This document shows positions 9,009 to 17,184 of a stretch of DNA of 64,000 nucleotides, in pieces. A program made the translations under genes and the position numbers. Positions within the stretch are counted from its first letter, which is position 1; each line of letters begins with the position of its first letter. The notes under the pieces are model-generated. The model did no database searches, was not told the DNA's origin, and saw only the letters and a list, made by a program, of their open reading frames with translations. This stretch comes from Gammaproteobacteria bacterium (lineage in GTDB: Bacteria > Pseudomonadota > Gammaproteobacteria > Chromatiales > Chromatiaceae): positions 25,782-89,781 of the forward strand of contig JAGRGY010000031.1 of the NCBI GenBank assembly GCA_020445255.1, given 5' to 3'.

Positions 9009-11393
9009 ATGCACGAAGAACAAAACGACATCGAGGTCATCGAGGTCGACAAGCCGCTGGCGCGCGCGGACGAGGTGCTGCCCACCGTGATCCACCTGCT
9101 GCCGGTGGCCGCGCGTCCATTTTTTCCGGGCCAGGGCGTGCCGCTGGTCATGGACGCGGAACACTGGCGCCCGACGCTGGAGGCCGCGCACGAGACTGGA
9201 CACGACCTGATCGGTATCGTTCTGGTGCGTGGCGACGTGGCGGAACACGCGCTGGCGGACGATTTCCACCGCGTAGGCACGGTTGGCCGCATCCATCGCA
9301 TCCATCCGACCGACGGTAACCTGCAGGTGCTGGTCGAATGCATCCAGCGCTTCGAGATCGAGAAGTTCGTCAGCGACGATGCGCCTTTCACCGCGCGCGT
9401 CTCCTACATGCGCGAGCCGCGCGGCAAACCCGATCCGGAGCTCAAGCCATACTCCATTGCATTGATCAACACGATCCGCGAGCTGCTGCCGCTCAACCCG
9501 CTGTACCGCGAGGAACTGCGCATGTTCCTCGATCGCTTCGGACCCGACGACCCGTCTCACCTGGCCGACTTCGCCGCGAGCATGACGACGTCGGACAAGG
9601 AAGACCTGCAGGCCGTGCTCGAGACCTACCCGCTGCTGCCGCGCATGGAAAAGGTGCTCGACCTGCTGCACCGCGAGCTCGACCTGGCCAAGGCACAGCA
9701 CAAGATCCGCACCGCGGTCGAGGAGCGCATGCAGGCCCAGCAGCGGGATTTCTTCCTGCGCGAGCAGCTGAAGGAGATCCAGAAGGAACTGGGCATCTCC
9801 AAGGACGACCGCACCGCCGAAATCGACACCTTTCGCGAACGCATCACGGCGCTGACGCTCAGTGACGAGGCCGCACAGCGTGTCGACGAGGAGATGAACA
9901 AGCTGGCGATGCTCGAGACCGGTTCGCCCGAGTTCGCCGTCACGCGCAACTACCTCGACTGGGTGACCGTGCTGCCGTGGGGCCGACAGTCTGAAGACGC
10001 GCTCAATCTCGCGCGAGCACGTGAGGTGCTGGACCGCGATCACTACGGCCTCGAGGACGTCAAGCAGCGCATCCTGGAATTCCTCGCAGTCGGCATCATG
10101 AAGGGTGAGATCAGTGGATCGATCATCCTGCTGGTCGGACCGCCCGGCGTCGGCAAGACGTCGATCGGGCGTTCGATCGCCGACGCGCTCGGGCGCCGGT
10201 TCTATCGCTTTTCGGTCGGCGGCATGCGCGACGAGGCCGAGATCAAGGGCCACCGCCGCACCTACATCGGCGCCATGCCGGGCAAGTTCATCCACGCGAT
10301 GAAGGCGGCCGGCACGCAGAACCCGGTGATCATGCTCGACGAGATCGACAAGATCGGTGCCAGCTATCACGGCGATCCGGCATCGGCGCTGCTCGAGGTG
10401 CTCGACCCGGAGCAGAACAGCGACTTCATGGATCACTATCTCGACCTGCGCTTCGACCTGTCCAAGGTGCTGTTCGTCGCCACGGCCAATCAACTCGACA
10501 GCATCCCGGGGCCGCTGCTCGACCGCATGGAGGTGATCCAGCTGTCGGGCTACATTGCCGCGGACAAGCTCGAGATCGCGCGGCGCTACCTGCTGCCGCG
10601 CCAGATCAAGCGCGCCGGGCTGAAGCGGTCGCAGCTCAAGCTGCCGGCCGCGACGCTGCGCGCGATCATCGACGGCTACGCGCGCGATGCGGGGGTACGC
10701 CGGCTGGAGAAGCAGCTCGGCAAGATCGCGCGCAAGGTCGTCGTCAGGGTGCTCGACGGCGCGTCGACCCCGATCACGGTCGGCGTCGACGATCTGCCGG
10801 CCTACCTCGGCCCGGCCGTGTTCCGCGACGAGCGCACGCTGCGCGGCCCCGGCGTGGTCACCGGCCTGGCATGGACCGCGATGGGCGGGGCGACATTGAG
10901 CATTGAGGCCGCCCGCGCGCACGGCTTCAACCGCGGCTTCAAGCTGACGGGGCAACTCGGCGACGTGATGCGCGAATCGGCCGAGATCGCCTACAGCCAT
11001 GTCGTCGGTCACGCGCGTGCGCTGGGCGCCGACCCCGACTGGTTCAAGGAGACCTTCATCCACCTGCACGTGCCGGCCGGCGCGACGCCGAAAGACGGGC
11101 CGTCCGCCGGTGTCACGATGGCGTCCGCGCTGCTGTCACTGGCGCTGGACCGTCCGGTGCGGCCGCTCGCGATGACCGGTGAGATCACACTGACCGGCGA
11201 GGTGTTCCCGGTCGGCGGCATCCGCGAAAAGGTCATCGCCGCCAAGCGCGCCGGCATCCGCGAACTGATCCTGCCCGCCGACAACCGCGGCGACTTCGAC
11301 GATATCCCCGAGCGCATCCGCAAGGGCCTGACCGTGCATTTCGCGAACAGGTTCGACGCGGACGTCGCGCCACTGCTGTTCCGCCGAGCGTGA
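9009..11393 (+). CDS. lon: ATP-dependent Lon protease
   Basis: A 794-residue cytoplasmic AAA+ protease that degrades misfolded and regulatory proteins. The N-terminal LAN substrate-binding domain (about residues 25-220) is followed by the coiled linker, the AAA+ module with Walker A GPPGVGKT (near 374) and Walker [10 protein letters not shown], and the C-terminal peptidase domain with the Ser-Lys dyad: Ser in [10 protein letters not shown] (near 699) and Lys in [11 protein letters not shown] (near 745). The length is typical. The ATG at 9009 gives the normal start; the open frame extends upstream without homology. It sits behind a good sigma32-like promoter and is divergent from the PEP-CTERM gene. 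It has a paralog-like divergent N-terminus (acidic) compared with E. coli Lon. Confidence 0.96.
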   Translation: MHEEQNDIEVIEVDKPLARADEVLPTVIHLLPVAARPFFPGQGVPLVMDAEHWRPTLEAAHETGHDLIGIVLVRGDVAEHALADDFHRVGTVGRIHRIHPTDGNLQVLVECIQRFEIEKFVSDDAPFTARVSYMREPRGKPDPELKPYSIALINTIRELLPLNPLYREELRMFLDRFGPDDPSHLADFAASMTTSDKEDLQAVLETYPLLPRMEKVLDLLHRELDLAKAQHKIRTAVEERMQAQQRDFFLREQLKEIQKELGISKDDRTAEIDTFRERITALTLSDEAAQRVDEEMNKLAMLETGSPEFAVTRNYLDWVTVLPWGRQSEDALNLARAREVLDRDHYGLEDVKQRILEFLAVGIMKGEISGSIILLVGPPGVGKTSIGRSIADALGRRFYRFSVGGMRDEAEIKGHRRTYIGAMPGKFIHAMKAAGTQNPVIMLDEIDKIGASYHGDPASALLEVLDPEQNSDFMDHYLDLRFDLSKVLFVATANQLDSIPGPLLDRMEVIQLSGYIAADKLEIARRYLLPRQIKRAGLKRSQLKLPAATLRAIIDGYARDAGVRRLEKQLGKIARKVVVRVLDGASTPITVGVDDLPAYLGPAVFRDERTLRGPGVVTGLAWTAMGGATLSIEAARAHGFNRGFKLTGQLGDVMRESAEIAYSHVVGHARALGADPDWFKETFIHLHVPAGATPKDGPSAGVTMASALLSLALDRPVRPLAMTGEITLTGEVFPVGGIREKVIAAKRAGIRELILPADNRGDFDDIPERIRKGLTVHFANRFDADVAPLLFRRA

Positions 11394-11854
11394 CCGCGCG
11401 TGCCGTGGCCGGACTGACTATCGATAATCATCGATATGTCCGATTGAAACTATCACTTATTCATTAAGCCTTGAGCAACTTATAAATAGGCCATGCGAAA
11501 CGCGCCGTGCCGTCGGAGCCGCCGGCCAAATGCCGGCACGGTGGCGTATTCCAGCGATCGCAGGATCGGCTGCTGATGCGAGTCGGCGTAGTCTGTGGAC
11601 AGAGTCTGACATGGGTCCCCGACGATCGTCCGCTCTCTACCGGATGACGCCACCTGCGGCGAACTTTCGGTTGAAAAATCGATGATTTACGGCGTACATA
11701 TAGGCCATAGACTGGCCTCTATGCCGACAGCGACAAATTCCAATTTCACGTGTAGGAAGTCGCTGTCTAATCTCGTCTCGCCAAGCCACGTGACGACCTG
11801 CCTGAAGCGGTCGCGGTGTCTGGCCCACCAAGCCACTACCGAAGAGGCGAGACG
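11394..11854. other. Intergenic region ahead of the RbcS-like gene
   Basis: About 460 nt. It contains a perfect TATCGAT/ATCGATA inverted repeat at 11419-11436, an AT-rich stretch at 11440-11490 (unusual for this GC-rich window) and a GCCGGC-CAAAT-GCCGGC hairpin near 11520. I see no coding frame with recognisable protein. This probably holds the promoter and operators of the downstream plus-strand carboxysome accessory genes. Confidence 0.5.
11419..11436. promoter_or_regulatory. Perfect inverted repeat, TATCGAT-4-ATCGATA, putative operator
   Basis: Two perfect 7-bp arms separated by AATC in an AT-rich spot, 26 nt after the lon stop codon. Similar ATCGATA cores occur upstream of the SulP permease gene and, in looser form, ahead of the dab operon, which suggests a shared transcription factor, perhaps of LysR type. 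No expression data support this. Confidence 0.4.
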
Positions 11855-12160
11855 ATGCAAGCTGACGATCAGCACGCCGATTCCCTACCGCTCGTAAACC
11901 GGGCGCTCGGGAAGATTGGACACTGTTTGCGGCAGGGATGTGTGATCTGTATCGAGCATGCACCTGCGATGGCACCGCGATTCACGCCATGGCAGGTCTG
12001 GGGGCAACCGAGTTGTTACAGCGGCGACGCCGGACAGGTGTACCGCGAGATCGACCGTTGCCGAACGACGCATACCGATCATCACATCCGACTGAATATC
12101 GAGGACTACAGCTGTCATAGTCGCTTCTCGTTCGTGGTGCACAATCCCGCTGCCGGGTAA
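11855..12160 (+). CDS. Stand-alone RubisCO small-subunit-like (SSU-like) protein
   Basis: A 101-residue protein. It aligns along most of its length with the CbbS encoded at 21.6-22.0 kb: Cbb[20 protein letters not shown] matches [29 protein letters not shown] matches [29 protein letters not shown] matches VYREIDRCRTTHTDHHIRL; and [10 protein letters not shown] matches SCHSRFSFVV. It lacks the normal N-terminal arm and contains about six cysteines where CbbS has almost none. SSU-like domains in beta-carboxysome CcmM bind RubisCO, so a RubisCO-binding or scaffolding role is the natural inference. The ATG at 11855 follows GAAGAGGCGAG. The neighbours are csoS1D and a Nudix gene. Whether this family has been named elsewhere I cannot tell. 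Confidence 0.72.
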   Translation: MQADDQHADSLPLVNRALGKIGHCLRQGCVICIEHAPAMAPRFTPWQVWGQPSCYSGDAGQVYREIDRCRTTHTDHHIRLNIEDYSCHSRFSFVVHNPAAG

Positions 12161-12182
12161 CCGAACCCGGCGTTCGAACTGA

Positions 12183-12199
12183 CCGGGCTCGCGGCCCGG
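12183..12199. other. GC-rich hairpin between RbcS-like gene and csoS1D
   Basis: CCGGGC and GCCCGG pair around a TCGCG loop in the 151-nt gap. No T-tract follows, so it is not a strong intrinsic terminator; it may stabilise or separate transcript segments. Confidence 0.3.
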
Positions 12200-12311
12200 C
12201 TCAACGGCAGAACGCAGGACGCACCGGTGCGCAACCAGGGCATTCGCCCGTGGCCCGCGCACGCAGAGGCGTCGACATGCTCTGTCCCGTTGGCCAAGGC
12301 CTCGAGACCGG

Positions 12312-12926
12312 ATGATCAAGCTCAGGACGTACGTCTACATCGACTCGCTGCAGCCGCAGCTCGCCGCCTATATGGCGACGGTATCGCAGGGGTTCCTGCC
12401 GATACCCGGTGACGCCTGCCTGTGGGTCGAGGTCTCGCCCGGCATGGCGGTGCACCGACTGACCGACATTGCATTGAAGGCGACGCGCGTTCACCTCGCC
12501 CAGCAGGTGGTCGAGCGCGCCTACGGCTCCATGGTCATCCACCAGCGCGACCAGAGCGACGTCCGTGAGGCCGGGCGCATCGTGCTGGCAAACATGAACG
12601 CGACCGTGCACGACCGCCAGACCTGCCGCATCGCCTGGCAGGAGGTCATTCGTGGCATGACCCCGGACCACACCGTTCTGATCAACCGCCAGGACCGCCG
12701 CGGCTCGATGATCCTGCCCGGACAGAGCATGTTCATCCTCGAAACAGAGCCTGCCGGCTACATCGTCTATGCGGCGAACCAGGCCGAGAAGGCCGCCAAC
12801 ATCACGCTGATCGACGTGCGCGCCGTCGGTGCGTTCGGACGCCTGATCCTTTCCGGCCGCGAGGGTGATGTAGACGAGGCCGCGGCGGCCGCGATCGCGG
12901 CGGTCGAAAACCCGTCGACCACATGA
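12312..12926 (+). CDS. csoS1D: Tandem-BMC-domain carboxysome shell protein CsoS1D
   Basis: A 204-residue protein of the BMC-T class: two fused bacterial microcompartment domains that assemble as a pseudohexameric trimer and stack into a gated double layer, thought to let larger metabolites such as RuBP cross the alpha-carboxysome shell. Sequence runs [20 protein letters not shown] and [19 protein letters not shown] in the first half, and [40 protein letters not shown] and AFGRLILSG in the second, both typical of CsoS1D. It lies outside the main cso operon, on the opposite strand beyond cbbR, as in other proteobacterial loci where it is a satellite gene. The ribosome binding site is weak. It is followed after 15 nt by the Nudix gene. 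Confidence 0.93.
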   Translation: MIKLRTYVYIDSLQPQLAAYMATVSQGFLPIPGDACLWVEVSPGMAVHRLTDIALKATRVHLAQQVVERAYGSMVIHQRDQSDVREAGRIVLANMNATVHDRQTCRIAWQEVIRGMTPDHTVLINRQDRRGSMILPGQSMFILETEPAGYIVYAANQAEKAANITLIDVRAVGAFGRLILSGREGDVDEAAAAAIAAVENPSTT

Positions 12927-12941
12927 ACGCGGAGGGAACCA

Positions 12942-13496
12942 GTGCATCGCCGTGATCTGCTCAGCCTGCTCGACACCCATTCGACCCGCTTCATGGAAGA
13001 GGCCGCGTATGTCGAACGGGCGCGTACTTTCGTCAGTGCCCACGAGGACTGCTTTCACTGTGACCTGTGGCCGGCCCACGTGACCGGCTCTGCGTGGGTG
13101 GTCAACCCGGCCCGCGATCACGTGCTGCTACTCCACCATCGCAAGCACGATCAATGGTTCCAGCCCGGCGGTCACGCCGACGGCGACGCCGATATTTTGC
13201 GTGTCGCGCTGCGCGAGACCTCGGAAGAGACGGGCCTCGATTCGACCCATATCCGTCTCGTCGATGGTGCGGTGTTCGACGTCGACATCCACGCCATTCC
13301 CGCGAGCGAACGCGGCCCGCAGCATGAGCACATCGACGTCCGCTTCCTGGTCGAGATGGACGACGACCGGGTTGTCCCGGGAAACGACGAGTCTCACCAG
13401 GTGTTATGGGTGCCGCTGCACCGCGTGGCGCAGTTCAACAACAACCGATCGACGCATCGCATGGTGGAGAAGACGCGCCGGCTGCGCGGGCCTTGA
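12942..13496 (+). CDS. Nudix hydrolase, carboxysome-locus associated
   Basis: A 184-residue NUDIX-fold protein. The Nudix box is GGHADGDADILRVALRETSE plus ETGL: the REUxEExGU half is intact (RETSEETGL), while the first glutamate of the consensus is replaced by alanine, as in some GGHxDxDxD subgroups. The family hydrolyses nucleoside diphosphates linked to another moiety. Nudix genes recur near alpha-carboxysome loci, where removal of RubisCO-inhibiting or nucleotide by-products has been proposed; here that remains inference. The start is GTG at 12942, 6 nt after GGAGGG. It probably forms an operon with csoS1D and is convergent with cbbR. Confidence 0.88.
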   Translation: MHRRDLLSLLDTHSTRFMEEAAYVERARTFVSAHEDCFHCDLWPAHVTGSAWVVNPARDHVLLLHHRKHDQWFQPGGHADGDADILRVALRETSEETGLDSTHIRLVDGAVFDVDIHAIPASERGPQHEHIDVRFLVEMDDDRVVPGNDESHQVLWVPLHRVAQFNNNRSTHRMVEKTRRLRGP

Positions 13497-13559
13497 TCGG
13501 CGGGTCGTCCGGTCAGGAGCCGCAATCCAAGTGGGTTGCGGTCAAGGTTTCCCCGGAAG

Positions 13560-14612
13560 TCAGCGCTTTTTCTTCTTGCGACTGACCGGGGTCGTCGTCT
13601 TTTTCATTTCCCTGAAATAGTGGCTGAGCTTCGGCCACAATGCCTCCATGCGCTGGCGCATGCGCGGCTCGATCTCGAGTGTGTACTTCAGGAAGGCCTG
13701 GGCGACCAACGACAATTCCTTGCCGCGCGGGTGCACCATGTACCACTGCCGCATGATCGGAAAGCCCTCGACATCGAGGATCGCCACCGGGCCGTCCGGG
13801 CCTTCGAGCGTCAGCGTATGCAGCGACTGCACCGACAAACCGAGTCCGCCGACGATCGCGTGCTTGATCGCTTCGTTGCTACCCAGTTCCATGCGCACGT
13901 TAGGCCGCAGGTCGAGCGCGTCGAAAAGCTTGAGTGTCGCATCGCGAATGCCGGAACCCGGCTCGCGCAGGATGAAAGGCTCTTCGGCAATGCGCGACAG
14001 CGGCACGTTCTTCTTACCGACCAGCGGATGATTGCGCGGTGCCATGACGACGAGGGGATTCGGCGCAAACGGGAAGGCCTCGACCTCGATCTGGTCGCTG
14101 GGCGCCTGACCCATGATGTACAGGTCGTCCTCGTTGCCGTTGATGCGTTCGATGATACGGTCGCGGTTCGACACCTTGAGCGCGACCTCGATTCCAGGAT
14201 ACAGCTGGCAGAACTCGCCGAGCACCTCGGGTGCAAAATACTTGGCGGTCGTGATCACACCGAGGCGCAGCCGTCCACGCTTGATCCCCTTGAGGTCCGC
14301 CATCTTCATCTCGAGATTCGCCAGGGTCTCGAAGATCTTGCGGCACGCCTGGTAGAGCTCCAGCCCCGCCTCGGTCGGACGGACGTTTCGACCGACATGT
14401 TCGAACAGCGGCAGCCCCAGCGAGTCCGCCAGCTTCTTGATCTGCATCGACACGGTCGGCTGGGTCAGGAACAGCTCCTCGGCCGCGCGCGTGAAGCTGC
14501 CCAGGCGCACGATCGCCTCGAACACCTGAAGCTGACGCAGCGTCGCGTGTCGGATCAGGTAGTCCGGCATCGCGGCCGGAGGCGTGTACGTCTGGTCACC
14601 GTATGGGGGCAT
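13560..14612 (-). CDS. cbbR: LysR-type regulator CbbR
   Basis: A 350-residue transcription factor. The N-terminal winged helix (ATLRQLQVFEAIVRLGSFTR, TQPTVSMQIKKL) is the strongly conserved CbbR type, followed by the LysR effector domain with the segments LGVITTAKYFAPEVLGEF and ILREPGSGIRDATLKLF. CbbR senses Calvin-cycle metabolites and activates cbb operons. The ATG at 14612 has AAGGA 6 nt upstream, so I keep the 14-residue leader before MPDYLIRH. A strongly basic tail (SRKKKKR) lengthens it beyond the usual 310-320 residues. It lies downstream of, and in the same direction as, the carboxysome operon rather than divergent from cbbL. Candidate targets are the operon at 23.4 kb and the Ci-uptake genes. 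Confidence 0.93.
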   Translation of the reverse strand: MPPYGDQTYTPPAAMPDYLIRHATLRQLQVFEAIVRLGSFTRAAEELFLTQPTVSMQIKKLADSLGLPLFEHVGRNVRPTEAGLELYQACRKIFETLANLEMKMADLKGIKRGRLRLGVITTAKYFAPEVLGEFCQLYPGIEVALKVSNRDRIIERINGNEDDLYIMGQAPSDQIEVEAFPFAPNPLVVMAPRNHPLVGKKNVPLSRIAEEPFILREPGSGIRDATLKLFDALDLRPNVRMELGSNEAIKHAIVGGLGLSVQSLHTLTLEGPDGPVAILDVEGFPIMRQWYMVHPRGKELSLVAQAFLKYTLEIEPRMRQRMEALWPKLSHYFREMKKTTTPVSRKKKKR

Positions 14613-14808
14613 TGCTTGTCCTTACTCGCTCGATCTCAGTGCACGGTATCGGGCCGCGTTCAGCGTCTCGTGGTCGCACGCGAAACCGTTTGCACGGGTC
14701 CGCCCTGTTCGCATTCCGCATCGATTCCTCAATGCCCTGGCATGCAGGCTGGCGGAACCCGGCGGTGCAGCGTGTAATGTCGGCGGCGACGGCATCCGGG
14801 ATCGATGC

Positions 14809-15027
14809 TCAGTCGGGCCAGATCCGGCCGCCCGACTGGTAAGGATCGGCGGTCGCCGTCCGTCGGGTAGCCGCCGTCGCGCGTTTGGGCGTCTGCGCCG
14901 TTTTTGTCGGCGGTCTGCGCGCCGCAGGTTTGGCCGGTGGGGCCGTGTCGCCGGCTTTCGCGGCGCCGGCCTTGGTGCGACGGATCGAGGCGACGAGCTT
15001 GTCACCGGTCTGGTCTTTCGTTGTCAT
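14809..15027 (-). CDS. mcdB: Carboxysome positioning adaptor McdB (alpha type)
   Basis: A 72-residue, highly basic, Ala/Thr/Pro/Lys-rich protein predicted to be disordered, except for a short N-terminal stretch. It starts with ATG overlapping the mcdA stop by 4 nt (ATGA), a strong sign of coupled translation. McdB proteins of proteobacterial alpha-carboxysomes are short, disordered, encoded next to mcdA, and carry an invariant tryptophan at the extreme C-terminus; here the end is SGGRIWPD, with Trp at residue 70. McdB decorates carboxysomes and stimulates the McdA ATPase so that carboxysomes are spread over the nucleoid. Sequence conservation is low, so the call rests on position, size, composition and the terminal Trp. 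Confidence 0.82.
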   Translation of the reverse strand: MTTKDQTGDKLVASIRRTKAGAAKAGDTAPPAKPAARRPPTKTAQTPKRATAATRRTATADPYQSGGRIWPD

Positions 15028-15650
15028 GTTCCGACTACCTCCTCGATGAGTTGGGTGATCTCTTCGGCAGCGGCGCTGCCGCGTGAACCGAGATCCATCA
15101 CCGTCCTTCCCTCCAGTACGCTGCTGCGGTACGCAACCCGGCGGCTGATCGCGGTCGTGGCAGCCGGCAGACTGAGTTCGGCGAGCGCCTGGCGCATCAA
15201 TTGCGAAAGCTTCGTGCGCGGCTCGAGCTGGTTGATGACCAGCAGCGCGCGTAGACCCGGGTTGACCCGGCGGGCCTCGTCGACCTTGTCCTCGATGTGC
15301 ACGGTCGCCCAGATATCGAGTGGCGACGGCTGCACCGGCACGAGCGCGACGTCGCACAACGCGAGCACGCGCGCCGTCTGCGGCGCATGCACCGATGGCG
15401 GGCAGTCTATGACGATGAAATCGAACCTGGCACGCGCATCGCCGACGGCCGCGTCGACGTCGTCCACCGCGTCGGCAACCTCTACAGCATCGTCGCGGTC
15501 GGCGAGATCACGCCACTGCAGCGAGGACCGCTGGGGATCGGCGTCGAGAATGACCGTGGGCGCGCGCGCGTTCAGCGCGGTCGCCAAGTTGACGCAGAGG
15601 GTCGTCTTACCCGCGCCGCCCTTGTTGCCGACCAGTGCGACGACCCGCAT
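15024..15650 (-). CDS. mcdA: ParA-family ATPase McdA, carboxysome positioning
   Basis: A 208-residue ParA/MinD-type ATPase. It begins MRVVALVGNKGGAGKTTL with the deviant Walker A signature lysine (KGGAGKTT), has Walker B-like IVIDCPPS near residues 77-84, and the usual VNQLEPRTKLS segment. Nucleoid-bound ATPases of this type form gradients that move carboxysomes. It starts 9 nt after the acRAF stop and overlaps mcdB by 4 nt, so it is firmly within the carboxysome operon, which distinguishes it from chromosome- or plasmid-partition ParA proteins. Confidence 0.92.
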   Translation of the reverse strand: MRVVALVGNKGGAGKTTLCVNLATALNARAPTVILDADPQRSSLQWRDLADRDDAVEVADAVDDVDAAVGDARARFDFIVIDCPPSVHAPQTARVLALCDVALVPVQPSPLDIWATVHIEDKVDEARRVNPGLRALLVINQLEPRTKLSQLMRQALAELSLPAATTAISRRVAYRSSVLEGRTVMDLGSRGSAAAEEITQLIEEVVGT

Positions 15651-15659
15651 CGCCGGCCG

Positions 15660-15923
15660 TCACGCCGTCGCGCCGGGCGGACACAACTCGTCGAGCAGCA
15701 CGGCGAAGCGGCGCTGTCGATCATCCAGTGCGACATTGCCCTCGTCGGTATGGATCGTGATATTGACGTAGTCGCGGCCAAAGCCCATGTCCGGGTAGAG
15801 TCCCTCGCGCTCCGACAGCTCGGCTGCGCAATCGAGGAAGTCACGCAGCGCGGAATAGTTCTGAAATTCGTAACGACGCTCCAGCCGTGCGGGACGCGGG
15901 CGTTCTTGCCATTGCTGATTCAT
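15660..15923 (-). CDS. acRAF: Alpha-carboxysome RubisCO assembly factor (acRAF, PCD-like)
   Basis: An 87-residue protein with the pterin-4a-carbinolamine dehydratase fold pattern: RRYEFQNYSALRDFLDCAAE, then REGLYPDMGFGRDYVNITIH. The catalytic His-His-Pro motif of true dehydratases is not seen, as in the carboxysome paralogs that act as chaperones for form IA RubisCO assembly. The ATG at 15923 starts the conserved part (MNQQWQERP); upstream codons to 15971 look unrelated. It sits between the bacterioferritin-like gene and mcdA. Confidence 0.88.
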   Translation of the reverse strand: MNQQWQERPRPARLERRYEFQNYSALRDFLDCAAELSEREGLYPDMGFGRDYVNITIHTDEGNVALDDRQRRFAVLLDELCPPGATA

Positions 15924-15980
15924 TTGTCGACTCCGCTGGGTTGCCGCGCCTGGTGGAGCGCGTGCGGCCATTGTGCCGCT

Positions 15981-16427
15981 TTACCTGGTTCCTTCCAACG
16001 AACGCATCCATTCATTGAGTTCCCGCTCGTGCGCCTGCTCTTCTTCGAGAAGTCCCAGGAAGAATACACGGTCGTCCGGGCTACCGTTGCGCGCCGAGTG
16101 CGCCGCCGCATCGCTGTACAACTGCACGAGCTCGGACTCGAACGCTCGATCGGCCTGCAGCAGCGTTTGCAGATCCGCACCCAGGGACACCGGGCGCAGC
16201 TGAGATGCATTGGGCGCGACACCGAGTGCCAGCATCCGCGCGATGATCCGCTCGACGTGCTGCATCTCCTCGTGTGCCTCGTTACGCAGGCGCTGCGACG
16301 GTTCGTCCAGCCCCCAGGACGCGACAAGTCGCGCCTGGGTGCTGTACATCTGAACCGCCGACAACTCCAGGCTGAGCGCACGGCCCAGGTAGCCGAGGAT
16401 GCGATGGTCGGAGCGTGGTGCGAGCAT
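15981..16427 (-). CDS. Bacterioferritin-like protein of the carboxysome locus
   Basis: A 148-residue four-helix-bundle protein. Helices carry ferritin-type acidic residues (ALSLELSAVQMYSTQARL, RNEAHEEMQHVERIIARM, FESELVQLYSDA, LGLLEEEQAHERELNEWM), with ExxH motifs EEMQH and EEEQAH suitable for a di-iron site. Such genes are conserved in proteobacterial cso operons between csoS1 and acRAF. The function in the carboxysome (iron, redox or structural) is unsettled. It is 35 nt downstream of csoS1. Confidence 0.88.
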   Translation of the reverse strand: MLAPRSDHRILGYLGRALSLELSAVQMYSTQARLVASWGLDEPSQRLRNEAHEEMQHVERIIARMLALGVAPNASQLRPVSLGADLQTLLQADRAFESELVQLYSDAAAHSARNGSPDDRVFFLGLLEEEQAHERELNEWMRSLEGTR

Positions 16428-16462
16428 CAGACCGCTTCAGCCAAGCGACCGCGGGCGTCGCC

Positions 16463-16780
16463 TCAGGCCGCGCGCGCCGACGACGAGTCGCCACCGGTCG
16501 GCAGGACCGGCTCCACCTCGCGGTGCGGACGGGCGATGATGTGCGCTGCCACCAGACCGTCGCCGACACGCTCACAGGCATCTGCGCCCGCACGCACTGC
16601 CGCGTTGACCGCGCCGGTCTCGCCGCGCACCAGCACGGTCACGTAGCCACCGCCGACGAATTCGCGACCGATCAGCCGCACCTCAGCCGCCTTGGTCATC
16701 GCATCCGCGGCCTCGATGGCCGGGACCAGACCGCGGGTTTCGATCATACCCAGTGCAATACCGTAGTTTTCGCTTGCCAT
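16463..16780 (-). CDS. csoS1: Major carboxysome shell protein CsoS1 (copy 2)
   Basis: A 105-residue single BMC-domain protein that forms hexameric shell tiles with a small central pore for bicarbonate and RuBP. It contains the hallmark MIETRGLVPAIEAADAMTK and the pore region REFVGGGYVTVLVRG. Compared with the neighbouring copy at 16853-17143, residues 1-93 are identical apart from position 3 (Ser versus Thr), but it has a longer Ser/Ala-rich tail (PTGGDSSSARAA). GGAG lies 8 nt before the ATG. Which of csoS1A, B or C it corresponds to cannot be decided. Confidence 0.96.
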   Translation of the reverse strand: MASENYGIALGMIETRGLVPAIEAADAMTKAAEVRLIGREFVGGGYVTVLVRGETGAVNAAVRAGADACERVGDGLVAAHIIARPHREVEPVLPTGGDSSSARAA

Positions 16781-16852
16781 TTTCTATGCTCCGTTATCGA
16801 AGTAGTAAGGATTCGTTACACGACTGCCGACTCATTGTGCGGCAGTCAGGTG

Positions 16853-17143
16853 TCACTGCTTGCCGAGCACCGGCTCGACCTCACGGTGCGGGCGCGCAAT
16901 GATGTGCGCCGCGACCAAACCATCACCGACGCGCTCACAGGCGTCGGCCCCTGCACGGACCGCGGCGTTCACCGCCCCGGTCTCGCCCCGCACCAAGACG
17001 GTGACGTAACCGCCGCCGACGAATTCACGACCGATCAGACGGACTTCCGCCGCCTTGGTCATGGCGTCCGCGGCCTCGATGGCGGGTACCAGCCCGCGCG
17101 TCTCGATCATGCCCAGTGCGATACCGTAGTTTTCAGTTGCCAT
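16853..17143 (-). CDS. csoS1: Major carboxysome shell protein CsoS1 (copy 1)
   Basis: A 96-residue BMC-domain hexamer protein, nearly identical to the following copy, with a short tail ending GKQ. A perfect AGGAG precedes the ATG by 8-12 nt, suggesting high expression as expected for the bulk shell protein. The gap of 41 nt from csoS4B and 72 nt to the next copy keeps it in the operon. Confidence 0.96.
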   Translation of the reverse strand: MATENYGIALGMIETRGLVPAIEAADAMTKAAEVRLIGREFVGGGYVTVLVRGETGAVNAAVRAGADACERVGDGLVAAHIIARPHREVEPVLGKQ

Positions 17144-17184
17144 CGTTGTGTCTCCTGCTGACTCGCTCGTTTGTCGTCACAATC

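Noticed and set aside
8679..11069. Very long open frame antisense to lon
   Set aside because: Product is Arg-, Leu- and Val-rich without motifs; it mirrors the GC-rich codon use of lon, which is fully supported.
11637..11975. Minus-strand open frame opposite the RbcS-like gene start
   Set aside because: Arg-rich, no ribosome binding site, no known pattern; the plus-strand RbcS-like frame aligns with CbbS.
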